Below the pieces are notes generated by a model. The model was not told the DNA's origin and made no database searches. It saw nothing but the letters and a program-made list of their open reading frames with translations. Below, piece after piece: positions 37,001-45,596 of a stretch of DNA of 64,000 nt. Source of the DNA: an uncultured Dysgonomonas sp. (GTDB lineage Bacteria; Bacteroidota; Bacteroidia; Bacteroidales; Dysgonomonadaceae); contig CALNCC010000146.1 in the NCBI GenBank assembly GCA_937875275.1, positions 15,806-79,805 of the forward strand, given 5' to 3'. Position 1 is the stretch's first letter, and each line of letters starts with the position of its first letter. Position numbers and translations under genes: made by a program.

Positions 37001-38466
37001 TGATCTATTTTAATAATATTGTATTTACTGATAAGCATAACAATAAGGCAATTGGTAGTGGAAAGGTCGTACATGATTTCTTTAGTGATTTTATGTACAA
37101 CATTGATCTGTCGGCATCCAATTTTATGGTATATAACTCTACCGAGAAGCAGAATCCTATATTCTGGGGGCAAGTTTTCGGTACAGGAAAAGCTGTTATT
37201 GATGGCGACGAGAGTGCCGTAGACATCAATGTGAGCATGCGAACAAATGAAAATACGGTTGTTCGTATGAATTTCATGGAGGATGTTGTTAACGAATACT
37301 CATTTGTAACATTCAAGGAGCCTGACGAAAAAAAAGAAAACGCACAGGAAGGAGCAGACGTATTCAAACTGAAACCACTCGAAACAAAATCGGAGATGGA
37401 GGTCAATATGAACTTCTACATAGATGCAACGTCCGACGCTGTCGCCGAACTGATTATGGATCCTATTGGAGGCGACATACTGAGAGGAACAGGCAATGGC
37501 GCCATTCAATTCATGTGGTCGAATAAAACTTCGCCGTCTCTTTTTGGTACATATACCATAAACAGAGGAAGCTATAACTTTACTTTCCAAAAAATACTTG
37601 AACGTAAATTCTCGATACAAGACGGTAGCACAATCCAATTCAGGGGCGACCCATTCGAAGCGACATTGGATGTTACTGCCCTATACAAAGTTACTGCCAA
37701 TCTGAACGACTTAGATAAAAACATAGCTCAGGCTACCGGGCAAACAAATATTCCTGTAAATTGCGTGCTGAATCTGGCTGGTCCGTTGAAGCACCCGAAT
37801 GTTGGGCTGGATATATTGTTGCCAAACGCCGACTCGGAAGTAGAACGACAGATAAAGAGTCTGATGAATACGGAAGATATGATCAGTCGTCAGGTAACCT
37901 ACTTATTGCTATTATCTAAGTTTTACACATCGAATACGGCAAATGTCGATCATCGTACTTCCGACTTTGCAGCAGTAGCCTCGGCGACACTTTCATCGCA
38001 GTTGAGCAAGATTGTGAGCCAAATAGACGACAGGTGGCAATTGGGTACGAATATCAGAACGAGCGATGGAGATTTCAACAACACTGAAGTTGAACTCTTG
38101 TTGTCGAGCCAGTTGCTGAATGATCGTTTGCTCATAAACGGCAACTTTGGATATAGGGAAGACAACCTCAACAATCAAAGTGTTCTGATCGGAGATGTGG
38201 ATATAGAATTTTTACTCAACAATTCGGGCACATGGCGTATCAAGGCATATAATCACTACAACGAGAAATATTATTATAATAAGCAAAATGCAGTGCAGAC
38301 ACAAGGTGTCGGCATCATGTATCGTAAAGACTTCGACGATCTGTTCGATCTGTTCGGCGTTAACAGAAAAACTCGCAAGAATAAAGCTGCTGAAACAAAA
38401 CCTGTTTTACCGGATTCCGAAACGAAAGATGATTCGCCGGATAACTTTGTTAAGATAAAAGAATAA
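34018..38466 (+). CDS. TamB-like translocation and assembly protein (start uncertain)
   Basis: A giant (1482 residues from the first ATG) mostly beta-strand periplasmic protein with repeated AsmA/DUF490-like strands and the DUF490 C-terminus (GTYTINRGSYNFTFQKILER..., TNIPVNCVLNLAGPLKHPNV). TamB-type proteins bridge inner and outer membranes for lipid transport or outer-membrane protein assembly. The ATG at 34018 falls inside the signal-anchor helix. The upstream in-frame codons encode IRKFKYIFLSVIGILAGLIM, exactly the expected basic start and helix, yet hold no ATG, GTG or TTG back to a TGA at 33925-33927. ATC at 33961 or ATA nearby is the likely real start. The stop overlaps the next start by one base. 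Confidence 0.88.
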   Translation: MLVYGVLNTSSFQQYLKDIVVSELQDQLHTELKIGNLYIKPFNTIELDSVYLYGQKNEEILVAEKISAHVDLWHIVQKKLVITSAGISDFKISLSKDSLNSPLNIQYIIDAFKPKDDGGSKLKVKLNTIIIDNGQLDYNVLDQPAQEGIFDINHVSVKELNSRFRIRSVELDSMNIEVKALSLEEQGGFEIKNFKTRIITRDSIIHIKDFKLSLPNSLIATEKFNIDFSRIDSIKDIVNNSIIDIKFASSYITLADVAAFAPKLKYFTKPLSFDIDISGSADNINVENLEIYYGEDTHLMANVYAKDIRNMETMYIQGSINELNTTGTELTQILDNLLSNSKVPVHIESLGNISLSNHVSGYMKKLTTTVLLKTEQGNISLDAISGKDANNNIDYYIDGNLSADNIDLGNILKNNDLGSTSFDVKVEYKKPIKGELSSMADAHVEKIQYKGYSYKDINLYATYDGTLVEGEVKINDDLGYFYAGGFLDMKDKNKPELFFKARVDNLQLDDLNLSKKYENAYMSFGLQADITGRNIDDATGYIRVDTLYFQRDNLAYTLNKFELNIAETENTKTLKIESDVINGSVVGNYKLSSLKNSFEGVLAKYLPVLNQGKAPNKNPDDENDLDFLLKIENTEEISDILKLPVKIFTPATISGDYNDADDVFHLTLNAPDLKAGGMNIKNANILTYNSNDSVKIAIDAQVLGKKESINNVSITSGLAHNTINTNINLLNDGAQKANGKFFVATTLQREKDEPLQVEFDILPSSLLLNNAQWKLDKSHFSIRNGSYAVNGFNMYNEDNTQGIKINGRYSPLSSRDVLKVELNKIDLDYVFNTLAIDALKFGGRTTGNLLMSSIEGKPYINTRLDVDDFSFQGTKLGHLNLFSELDEQTNIVNLEGKILSKEDKYTTVGGTLDPVKQLLDLNFVADSVDIGFLHHYSQTVFSKVQGRGTGKVRLFGNFSSVTVEGVAHIDNGNIGIGFLNTDYSFSDTVYMKKDLIYFNNIVFTDKHNNKAIGSGKVVHDFFSDFMYNIDLSASNFMVYNSTEKQNPIFWGQVFGTGKAVIDGDESAVDINVSMRTNENTVVRMNFMEDVVNEYSFVTFKEPDEKKENAQEGADVFKLKPLETKSEMEVNMNFYIDATSDAVAELIMDPIGGDILRGTGNGAIQFMWSNKTSPSLFGTYTINRGSYNFTFQKILERKFSIQDGSTIQFRGDPFEATLDVTALYKVTANLNDLDKNIAQATGQTNIPVNCVLNLAGPLKHPNVGLDILLPNADSEVERQIKSLMNTEDMISRQVTYLLLLSKFYTSNTANVDHRTSDFAAVASATLSSQLSKIVSQIDDRWQLGTNIRTSDGDFNNTEVELLLSSQLLNDRLLINGNFGYREDNLNNQSVLIGDVDIEFLLNNSGTWRIKAYNHYNEKYYYNKQNAVQTQGVGIMYRKDFDDLFDLFGVNRKTRKNKAAETKPVLPDSETKDDSPDNFVKIKE

Positions 38467-39650
38467 TGGCGTTGACTGCTGATATGAAAGCTTTTGTTAG
38501 GTTGCATGAGAACGAAGATATTCATTCGTTAATTTTGCAAGCTCGCAAATATCCTCGTATCGACATGAATATTGCTATCAGGCAAATAAGAGGTCGGCTT
38601 GCCGCAAAACAAAAATTACCGCTGTGGCATGAAAATGACGACATTCTCTATCCCGAATATATATCCCTCGAACAATGTTCGTCCCAGCCTACCGCCTTAT
38701 ATAAGTTGTCTTTATTCTCAGGCGATACGATGATCGATCTTACCGGTGGCTTGGGTGTTGACACATCATTTCTTTCGCACAACTTTCGCAAGGTTGTGTA
38801 TGTAGAACGGAACAAAGCATTAGCCGAGATCACAGAGTGCAATTTCAAGACACTCGGATTAAATCATATTGAGGTTGTCGTAGCCGAAGCGGAAAATTAT
38901 ATTGGCACGATAGATGATCGTGTCGATTTGATATACATTGATCCGGCTCGGCGAGACGATATAGGCAAGAAGGTAGTAAAAATAGAAGACTGCTCCCCTA
39001 ACCTACTCCTATTGGAGAATGTTCTCAAACAAAAAGCCAATAAAGTACTGATCAAATATTCTCCGATGCTCGACATATCACAGGCAGTAAAAGAGCTTTC
39101 TAATATATCTGAGGTGCATATTGTCAGCTACATGAATGAATGTAAAGAATTACTTTTTGTGCAGGATAGGAGTGTCGAAAATCCCGAACTGACCTATCGT
39201 TGCATCAACATAAAGAAAGATGGAAGCGATGACCGATTTGTTTTCCGTAGAGAAGATGAGCATGTAGATATATCGTACACTCCGAATATTGGCAAATATC
39301 TGTACGAACCGAATACTTCTATACTCAAAGCCGGAGCCTACAAATCTATTGCACACAGATATAAGCTATCTAAGCTCCATGCAAATAGTCATTTATACAC
39401 TTCCGATAATTTAGTCGTTGATTTTCCCGGACGGATATTCGAGGTGCAAGATGCAATATCAATGAATAAGCAGGAGTTAAAAAAAACGTTGACAGGCATC
39501 ACGCATGCAAATATTACAGTTCGCAATTTCCCGTTGACAGTCGACGATCTCAGGAAAAGACTGAAACTAAAAGATGGAGGCAGCACATATATTTTTGCTA
39601 CCACCACCTCCGATAATTCCAAGATATTGATCCTTTGTGCGAAACATTAA
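38466..39650 (+). CDS. SAM-dependent methyltransferase with THUMP-like domain
   Basis: A 394-residue cytosolic protein. A helical N-terminus (to about residue 70) leads into a class I methyltransferase core with motif I IDLTGGLGVDTSFL, motif II VVYVERN and motif IV IYIDPARRD. A C-terminal THUMP-like domain follows (LTGITHANITVRNFPLTVDD). The THUMP-like module suggests an RNA substrate, but no target is known. It is translationally coupled to the tamB-like gene (TAATG overlap). Convergent with the next gene, with which it overlaps by four bases at the 3' ends. Confidence 0.88.
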   Translation: MALTADMKAFVRLHENEDIHSLILQARKYPRIDMNIAIRQIRGRLAAKQKLPLWHENDDILYPEYISLEQCSSQPTALYKLSLFSGDTMIDLTGGLGVDTSFLSHNFRKVVYVERNKALAEITECNFKTLGLNHIEVVVAEAENYIGTIDDRVDLIYIDPARRDDIGKKVVKIEDCSPNLLLLENVLKQKANKVLIKYSPMLDISQAVKELSNISEVHIVSYMNECKELLFVQDRSVENPELTYRCINIKKDGSDDRFVFRREDEHVDISYTPNIGKYLYEPNTSILKAGAYKSIAHRYKLSKLHANSHLYTSDNLVVDFPGRIFEVQDAISMNKQELKKTLTGITHANITVRNFPLTVDDLRKRLKLKDGGSTYIFATTTSDNSKILILCAKH

Positions 39651-42619
39651 TCTTTTTCGGGTTTTACAACCACTCCCACACCCGTTTTCCCATCTATCTT
39701 AGCCACAATAGGCTTATCAAATCTGACATGACGCAGCGAATCTGATTCGTATAGTGCAGGCAAAGAGTCGAGATACTGTTCGTCAAAAAAATTCCCTTCT
39801 GCCGATGTGGTATTTATAGAAAAATAACCAACGCCGAAAGAAGTCAGATTGTGGAAGAAATGAGTTCCCTGACTTGGTTCGATGCGGTAATTGTCAAGTT
39901 CGAGTTCGACCAATAGTTTTGCATTGCTGATATGCGACCATTTGATAGGAATGCCAAGCCAATGATCGCTACTGCCCCATCTGCCGGGCCCCACCAAATA
40001 GTAGTTACTATCATTTTCCAAAAATTGACAGTTCAACACTTCTATTTCGTCTACGATCGAAAAATTCAGATTAGGATTATAATTTTTCGTTTTCACATAT
40101 ATGATATCATACACATCGTTTGTTATCCCGTGTCCCATAGCCATTTGCGAATAGAGAATTGTTGTATCAGGTTTTATTCCCGACAAATCTTCATCCAACA
40201 TCTCTTTGTTCTGTACAATCGGTCTAATTTGTAAGGGGTAGAAATATGCATTTTCGAAACTTCTCAAATTAGCAGCAAATTCGATCTCTACTGCTCGTCC
40301 CATTTCTTTTTCTCCGATCCTCAATATCTCTTTTAAGATTTCGGCTAAAGGGAAAAGATCATGTTCCAAAATCTGAGAGAATGAGATAATTTTACGCCCT
40401 TTCACCTCTTCGTAATATCCATCATATATCGTCTGCTCGGTGGCATCGTATGTAGAGGCTATTAGTCTTAACGAATCATCCTTCTCGGCATCTTTAATTT
40501 TCAGTTTCAGTATATTATAACCGTCGTTTGTTGTTATCTGATGTTCTGTTTCTGATATGTCGAGAGCATAAAAAAATCGCTGGGTATCCCTTAACGCAAA
40601 TTCTACCGAACTGAGTTGCATAATGTTGCGCGGATGATATGGCGAAAAGCGTAAATTTTCGCCCCCTTCTACAATATATTTACCTAATCCGAAAACGATA
40701 TTAACAATGCCTTCCTCCGGTTTCTCATTTCCCACAGGATAGTAATTGAGCGAACGAGCCACACCGGATATTGTAGGATAGAAACGCTCATCGTTGTATG
40801 ACGTACCGATAACTTCCTGCAAAATGATTGCCATTTTTTCCTGATCGATAACATTCTGTGTGGCAAGCATATAGGTTTTACTTTCTTTGTAAAACACTGA
40901 AGCATAGACTGCTTTGATAGATGCCGTCATCGAATGCAGGGTCTTATATTTATCCTTCAAATTAGGAATCATATAGGTCGAATACACTCCGGCAAACGGC
41001 TGATAATGTGAATCTTCCAAGAGGCTCGACGAACGTATGGCGATGGGTCCTTTTATAGATTCGATGAATGCCATAAAATCTTCTAACAAGCGATTGGGAA
41101 GTCTTGCATCTAAAAAGCTACGAAGAATTTCGTCATCGCTCACATCGGAAAGAGCTATGGAATACAAATCATTCGTTTCCATAAATTCATCAAATATGTC
41201 GGTACATAAAACGACTGTGCGAGGAATACGAACCAACAGATTTATATGCTCATTCAGTTCCGAGTGCTCTTTCACCAGGTTATCCATGAAAGCTATGCTT
41301 CGAGCCTTACCCCCTATCGAACCGTCTCCTATACGGGCAAAGTTGGAATATTCGTCATATCTGTCTTTCTCAAAAACGGCTACAACCCCCGAGTTCTTCA
41401 ATCTACGATATTTGATGATAGAGTTGTGTATAACATTCCTCGCCTCGTCTGTGCTTTTAAAGTCTGATGCGTCTATCTCTTTCAACACCTCCGCGATAGG
41501 GAATATTGCTCTCGAATAAAAGAATCGTGAAAAATGGTGCTGCTTCATATGATAAATGAGCGCGTCATCCGGAATCTCATATATATTCTTTTGCAGATCT
41601 TTTAGATTCCTTATTCTGAAAATCTCTTCTTTTGTCTGTGGATTTTTTATAGAGAATACTCCAAATCCAAAATTATTGATTACCTGCCTCTTGAGATCCC
41701 CGGGAAACGTTTTTGAATTTTTGTCTATGAAGGGAGATTCCAACTTGTCTGCATATTCCTTGTTGTTCTTCTCTGACGACGTGAACACTATTGGCAGGAA
41801 TGGATCATGATTTTTTACTTTCTCGGCGAAAGCATATCCCGCAATAGGGTCTTTCACGCCTTCATGCTCATAACTCATGTCGGTAATAATACCCAATATA
41901 TTTTTCCTGTATTTATTGTATACACTTATAGCTTCTTCATAGTTTCTTGCTAAAAGGATTTTGGGCCGTCCACGCATACGCAGCATTTGTTCGTGTTCGT
42001 TCAATGCTTCCTTCGAAAACTCTCTTGACTCTTCTAAAATAATCTTGAATAGAGTTGGCAGTGCCGATGAATAGAAACGGACAGAATCCTCGACAAGAAG
42101 GATGGCTTGCACACCTACACTTTGTGTGTCGGTTTCCACATTCATCTTATCCTCAATCAATTTTATTACCGCCAACAACAAATCGGAGTTGCCCAACCAA
42201 CTGAAAACATAATCGACTGACGATAGATTTTCTTTCGATAATCTTTTCGACACCTCTTTTGAGAAAGGAGTGAGAACCACATAGTATATGTCGGGATACA
42301 TCGTCTTGATGGTTCTTGCTATGGAGAAGTTATCTTTTTCCTCCATATTGGGCATCTGTATTATCAGCTCATAATGATTTGTTTGTAATTCGTTCATTAT
42401 CTCATTCTCTGTTTTTACCATTGTGAAACGAGGGGGATAACGTAGATTTAATGATGTATATTCATTGAATATTTGTTCATCTATCCGTCCGTTATCTTCG
42501 AGAATGAATGAATCGTATTTGGTTGCAATCAGAAGTATATTATATATGCGCTTGTTCATCAAACTTGCGAACGAAGTATCTTTGAAACGCAAAGCATTTA
42601 TGTCTGTTATCTTTGTCAT
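39647..42619 (-). CDS. Tandem receiver-like + PEP-synthase/PPDK-type ATP-grasp protein
   Basis: A 990-residue protein with two receiver-like domains, at about residues 28-150 and 170-310. The first has lost the phospho-acceptor Asp (YELIIQMPN). The second keeps acidic residues (ILLVEDS, IITDMSYEHEG). After a helical linker comes a PPDK_N-like nucleotide-binding domain: IGGKARSIAFMDNLV, the IRSSSLLEDSHYQPFAGVY signature near residue 530, and YPLQIRPI. The phosphohistidine swivel and PEP-binding domains of PEP synthase are absent; instead there is a unique C-terminal region with LVGPGRWGSSDHWLGIPI. It is probably a signalling or phosphotransfer protein; the substrate is unknown. Confidence 0.82.
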   Translation of the reverse strand: MTKITDINALRFKDTSFASLMNKRIYNILLIATKYDSFILEDNGRIDEQIFNEYTSLNLRYPPRFTMVKTENEIMNELQTNHYELIIQMPNMEEKDNFSIARTIKTMYPDIYYVVLTPFSKEVSKRLSKENLSSVDYVFSWLGNSDLLLAVIKLIEDKMNVETDTQSVGVQAILLVEDSVRFYSSALPTLFKIILEESREFSKEALNEHEQMLRMRGRPKILLARNYEEAISVYNKYRKNILGIITDMSYEHEGVKDPIAGYAFAEKVKNHDPFLPIVFTSSEKNNKEYADKLESPFIDKNSKTFPGDLKRQVINNFGFGVFSIKNPQTKEEIFRIRNLKDLQKNIYEIPDDALIYHMKQHHFSRFFYSRAIFPIAEVLKEIDASDFKSTDEARNVIHNSIIKYRRLKNSGVVAVFEKDRYDEYSNFARIGDGSIGGKARSIAFMDNLVKEHSELNEHINLLVRIPRTVVLCTDIFDEFMETNDLYSIALSDVSDDEILRSFLDARLPNRLLEDFMAFIESIKGPIAIRSSSLLEDSHYQPFAGVYSTYMIPNLKDKYKTLHSMTASIKAVYASVFYKESKTYMLATQNVIDQEKMAIILQEVIGTSYNDERFYPTISGVARSLNYYPVGNEKPEEGIVNIVFGLGKYIVEGGENLRFSPYHPRNIMQLSSVEFALRDTQRFFYALDISETEHQITTNDGYNILKLKIKDAEKDDSLRLIASTYDATEQTIYDGYYEEVKGRKIISFSQILEHDLFPLAEILKEILRIGEKEMGRAVEIEFAANLRSFENAYFYPLQIRPIVQNKEMLDEDLSGIKPDTTILYSQMAMGHGITNDVYDIIYVKTKNYNPNLNFSIVDEIEVLNCQFLENDSNYYLVGPGRWGSSDHWLGIPIKWSHISNAKLLVELELDNYRIEPSQGTHFFHNLTSFGVGYFSINTTSAEGNFFDEQYLDSLPALYESDSLRHVRFDKPIVAKIDGKTGVGVVVKPEKD

Positions 42620-42644
42620 TATTTATGGTTTTTAGCAGAATAAA

Positions 42645-42652
42645 CAAATATA
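42645..42652 (-). promoter_or_regulatory. -7 box of the receiver/ATP-grasp gene
   Basis: The minus strand reads TATATTTG, 25 bp before the start at 42619. Confidence 0.5.
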
Positions 42653-42713
42653 CAAAAAGAAGAGAACATTGTAAAAAGCCAGCAAACCTATATTTATCAA
42701 AAATAAAAACCTT

Positions 42714-42753
42714 CCTCAAAATTGTATGAAATGCGAGGTTAAGCCTCAAAATT
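42714..42753. repeat. Direct repeat CCTCAAAATT, two copies 30 bp apart
   Basis: Copies at 42714-42723 and 42744-42753, start to start exactly 30 bp, the second ending 4 bp before the -7 box of the BASS gene. The spacing of three helical turns suits two protein sites on one face of the DNA. Confidence 0.5.
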
Positions 42754-42757
42754 AGGT

Positions 42758-42765
42758 TATCTTTG
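42758..42765 (+). promoter_or_regulatory. -7 box of the BASS transporter gene
   Basis: TATCTTTG, 23 bp before the start codon at 42789. Confidence 0.55.
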
Positions 42766-42788
42766 TTGTCAAATATATTCGTTACATT

Positions 42789-43685
42789 ATGGGACGGAAA
42801 ATAAGATCCTATGTTATGCCTATCGCCATGCTGATAGGTATTGTGTTTTATTCGCAGATACACCTCTTGGGGTCGATAACACCTTATCTGGTAGCTGTTA
42901 TGCTTTTTATTTCTTATTCGAGCATTGATCCGAGAAAGATCCGCATAAGCAGATTACACCTTATTCTACTTTTCATACAAGTTGCCGGAAGCGCACTTAT
43001 ATATTTACTCATCAACCCCTTCTCATCGCTTGTCGCTCAAGCTGCAATGATCTGCCTGCTTGCACCTACGGCAACATCGGCAATTGTCATTACTCATATT
43101 CTGGGCGGAAATGAAGAGAGCCTGACAACATACAGCCTGCTCAGCAATCTGGTGGTAATTATGGTTGCACCTTTCTATTTTAGCTTTGTCGGATACAGAC
43201 AGGATATATCTTTTTTAGAGTCTTCGTGGTCTATCTTTTATGAAGTATTTTTCATATTACTGTTCCCTTTAATACTGGCTATGTTATTGAAATATATGCT
43301 ACCAACCGTTCATGGTTATGTAATACGACACAGAGGAGCTTCCTTCTATCTGTGGACTGTGGCTTTGGTTATAGTCTCAGCTAAAACGACTCAATTCATT
43401 ATCGACCAAGGGACAGGCAATTACAAAACAGAAGTGCTGATAGGCATAGTCTCACTGCTGGTATGTGTGATGCAATTTGTTCTCGGCAAACAGATCGGAC
43501 AACGATATAGCGATCGTATAGCCGGCGGACAAGGGTTGGGACAAAAGAATACGGTATTGGCAATATGGATGGCTCAGTCGTTTCTGAATCCGATATCATC
43601 CATCGGGCCGGGTATGTATATTGTATGGCAGAATGTAATCAATTCGTATCAAGTGTGGAAAAAAAACACAGAAAGAATTGGCTGA
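42789..43685 (+). CDS. BASS-family (bile acid:sodium symporter-like) transporter
   Basis: A 298-residue inner-membrane protein with nine or ten helices, matching the BASS fold. The crossover regions appear as CLLAPTATSAIVITHILGGN and GLGQKNTVLAIWMAQSFLNP followed by SSIGPGMYIVWQNVINS. Members carry organic acids such as pantothenate, pyruvate or bile acids with sodium; the substrate here is unknown. The stop codon is directly adjacent to the stop of the convergent gene (0-bp gap). Confidence 0.88.
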   Translation: MGRKIRSYVMPIAMLIGIVFYSQIHLLGSITPYLVAVMLFISYSSIDPRKIRISRLHLILLFIQVAGSALIYLLINPFSSLVAQAAMICLLAPTATSAIVITHILGGNEESLTTYSLLSNLVVIMVAPFYFSFVGYRQDISFLESSWSIFYEVFFILLFPLILAMLLKYMLPTVHGYVIRHRGASFYLWTVALVIVSAKTTQFIIDQGTGNYKTEVLIGIVSLLVCVMQFVLGKQIGQRYSDRIAGGQGLGQKNTVLAIWMAQSFLNPISSIGPGMYIVWQNVINSYQVWKKNTERIG

Positions 43686-44810
43686 TTAGCTTTTATCCTT
43701 TTCAGCGTTCAGCACTACATTTTTCATGTATTCAAATTCCATCTCGAAACATTCTCCGAATATTTCATCTTTAAAATTCTCTTCAATCTGTTTTATCGTC
43801 CAGAATTTACCGGTCATCCGACCATCTTTTTTTATTGAGTTCATATCCGGCACATTCATAGCGAATAAAAATATCAGTCGTTTTGTTTTTTCATTTTCGA
43901 ATGTATACTTTAAAATAAACTTTAGGTCTGCATCATCGTATCCGTTCATCATACGTGTTATACTATTTCTTGCGGCAAGATTGATTTCATGACTGAAAAG
44001 CATATATTTTTCGAATGGGTAGTCTAACTTACCGGCATCAAAAACATCATTTACCGACCTATTCTGCAAATATATCTGATCGCCAGAGATTAAGGCGACG
44101 CGTACAACGGGATGCATAAACTTATTTTTCATATTCAGCGATACCGATTTGGCTATACGTCCCGTAACTTCACCTTTAGGAGTAATGATCGGCAACCATT
44201 CTTCCTTGCTCAGGCGGGTAAAAATCAGACTACGCTTTACTGCCTCATAAACAATAATGAATATGATAAAGAAAACCGGCACACCTATATAAACAACCGT
44301 ATCGACGGCAGATGTATGCAGAATATTTATATCTGTATTGTTGAAATATTTGTATAACAAGATGAAAAATAGATGAAATGCACTAAGCAATTGTATGATT
44401 TTTACCATATGATAAAACTCATGCAATACTGTTTTATGAAGCAAACCTTTTTTGTGAGTAAATCGACTTTTAATAAAGGTTTTGTTGATGCTGATTATTG
44501 AGTATAATGTGAATATTACAATCTCGGCAAAAGCCACAGTTATATATTCAGAATCAACATATCTTTTAGATATTGTCCAGAAAACAAAGGTAGTACCAAT
44601 AGATATCGCCGAAACAACAAATGATATGCTGAATATTTTACTGACAGAAAAGTAGCGATATAAGAAATCTCCGGTTACAGATAACACAAATGGTATAGCA
44701 AATACAACAATCTCATTGCCTACAGTCTCTATCAATATATAAAAAATAAGTAAGGGCAGCAGCCCCATTGTTGTGCATAAGGAAAATCCTTTTATTGTGT
44801 TCTTGGGCAT
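43686..44810 (-). CDS. Membrane protein with a C-terminal Nudix-like domain
   Basis: A 374-residue protein. About seven helices fill residues 10-195. A cytosolic domain follows, beginning WLPIITPKGEVTGRIAKSVS, which reads like the first strands of an IPP-isomerase-type Nudix domain (VVRVALISGDQIYLQNRSV). The catalytic Nudix box (GxxxxxExxxxxxxREUxEExGU) is missing: the matching place reads KLDYPFEKYMLFSHEINLA. It is therefore probably a non-catalytic Nudix fold, perhaps sensing a nucleotide or prenyl phosphate. Family not recognised by name. Confidence 0.7.
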   Translation of the reverse strand: MPKNTIKGFSLCTTMGLLPLLIFYILIETVGNEIVVFAIPFVLSVTGDFLYRYFSVSKIFSISFVVSAISIGTTFVFWTISKRYVDSEYITVAFAEIVIFTLYSIISINKTFIKSRFTHKKGLLHKTVLHEFYHMVKIIQLLSAFHLFFILLYKYFNNTDINILHTSAVDTVVYIGVPVFFIIFIIVYEAVKRSLIFTRLSKEEWLPIITPKGEVTGRIAKSVSLNMKNKFMHPVVRVALISGDQIYLQNRSVNDVFDAGKLDYPFEKYMLFSHEINLAARNSITRMMNGYDDADLKFILKYTFENEKTKRLIFLFAMNVPDMNSIKKDGRMTGKFWTIKQIEENFKDEIFGECFEMEFEYMKNVVLNAEKDKS

Positions 44811-44940
44811 AAAATACTTATTTTGTGAACTTGCGTCGTGCTTTTTGTTATTTAAACAAAAATAGGTAGATATTGTTTTTATGCTCGATAGATAAAAAAC
44901 AATAAAAGAACGACAGGCAGTAAAGAAAATCCGTATTTTA

Positions 44941-45429
44941 TTATTTTGAGGATTTGAAGGTGAATAGCTTGTTGATTATGAATTGCAACATGGCAACAAA
45001 CAATGTAGCTATAATTTTCGCGAACATATCATTCATCGAAAAGTGTTGTACCAGAAAAGTAAACAAGGATGTACTGACAATGAGCCCGACAGAGGCGATC
45101 CCTGCAAATGACAGAAATCTCTTCAATTTTTTATCCGTAACCTTGAATGTGAAGTAACTATTCAGTATAAAATTATTAGTAATAGCGATAACAGAAGAAA
45201 TAATATGCGATATACTTCCGTTTACAGTAGTAGGTTCTACAAACACGCCAATGGCACGAAGTTGATCGCTGATGAAACCAGAGAACGGATACGAAACCGA
45301 TATTATGTGCACCAACAGGTAGAACACGCTAAGTTCGATAAGTAGCCCGACTCCGCCTACCAAGCCGTATTTCAGAAATTCTTTAAAGGCTTTACTTTTC
45401 AGGATATCTATGATAAAGTTTGTAGTCAT
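44941..45429 (-). CDS. GtrA family membrane protein
   Basis: A 162-residue protein with four helices in the GtrA pattern: FLKYGLVGGVGLLIELSVFY, then AITNNFILNSYFTFKV, a third helix FAGIASVGLIVSTSLFTF, and FINKLFTFKSSK at the end. GtrA proteins help flip lipid-linked sugars for cell-surface glycan modification. The frame is open to 45459, but that ATG overlaps the -7 box at 45457-45464, so the ATG at 45429 is used. No glycosyltransferase is adjacent. Confidence 0.9.
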   Translation of the reverse strand: MTTNFIIDILKSKAFKEFLKYGLVGGVGLLIELSVFYLLVHIISVSYPFSGFISDQLRAIGVFVEPTTVNGSISHIISSVIAITNNFILNSYFTFKVTDKKLKRFLSFAGIASVGLIVSTSLFTFLVQHFSMNDMFAKIIATLFVAMLQFIINKLFTFKSSK

Positions 45430-45456
45430 TAGATGATTTTTGTATTTTATCGGCTT

Positions 45457-45464
45457 CAAAGATA
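45457..45464 (-). promoter_or_regulatory. -7 box of gtrA-like gene
   Basis: The minus strand reads TATCTTTG, 27 bp before the ATG at 45429. It forms a divergent pair with the box at 45485-45492. Confidence 0.6.
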
Positions 45465-45484
45465 TAAGTTTTGTGTAATACTTC

Positions 45485-45492
45485 TATCTTTG
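45485..45492 (+). promoter_or_regulatory. -7 box upstream of the BFN gene
   Basis: TATCTTTG on the plus strand, 104 bp before the start at 45597, leaving a fairly long leader. Confidence 0.45.
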
Positions 45493-45596
45493 ATATATCT
45501 TATTTTTAATCGGAGATATCATCAGGGTATCTAAAACATCATTCTCAATAGATCATAATCCACTGGATATGTGGTACAAATCAGACTAAGTGAAAT

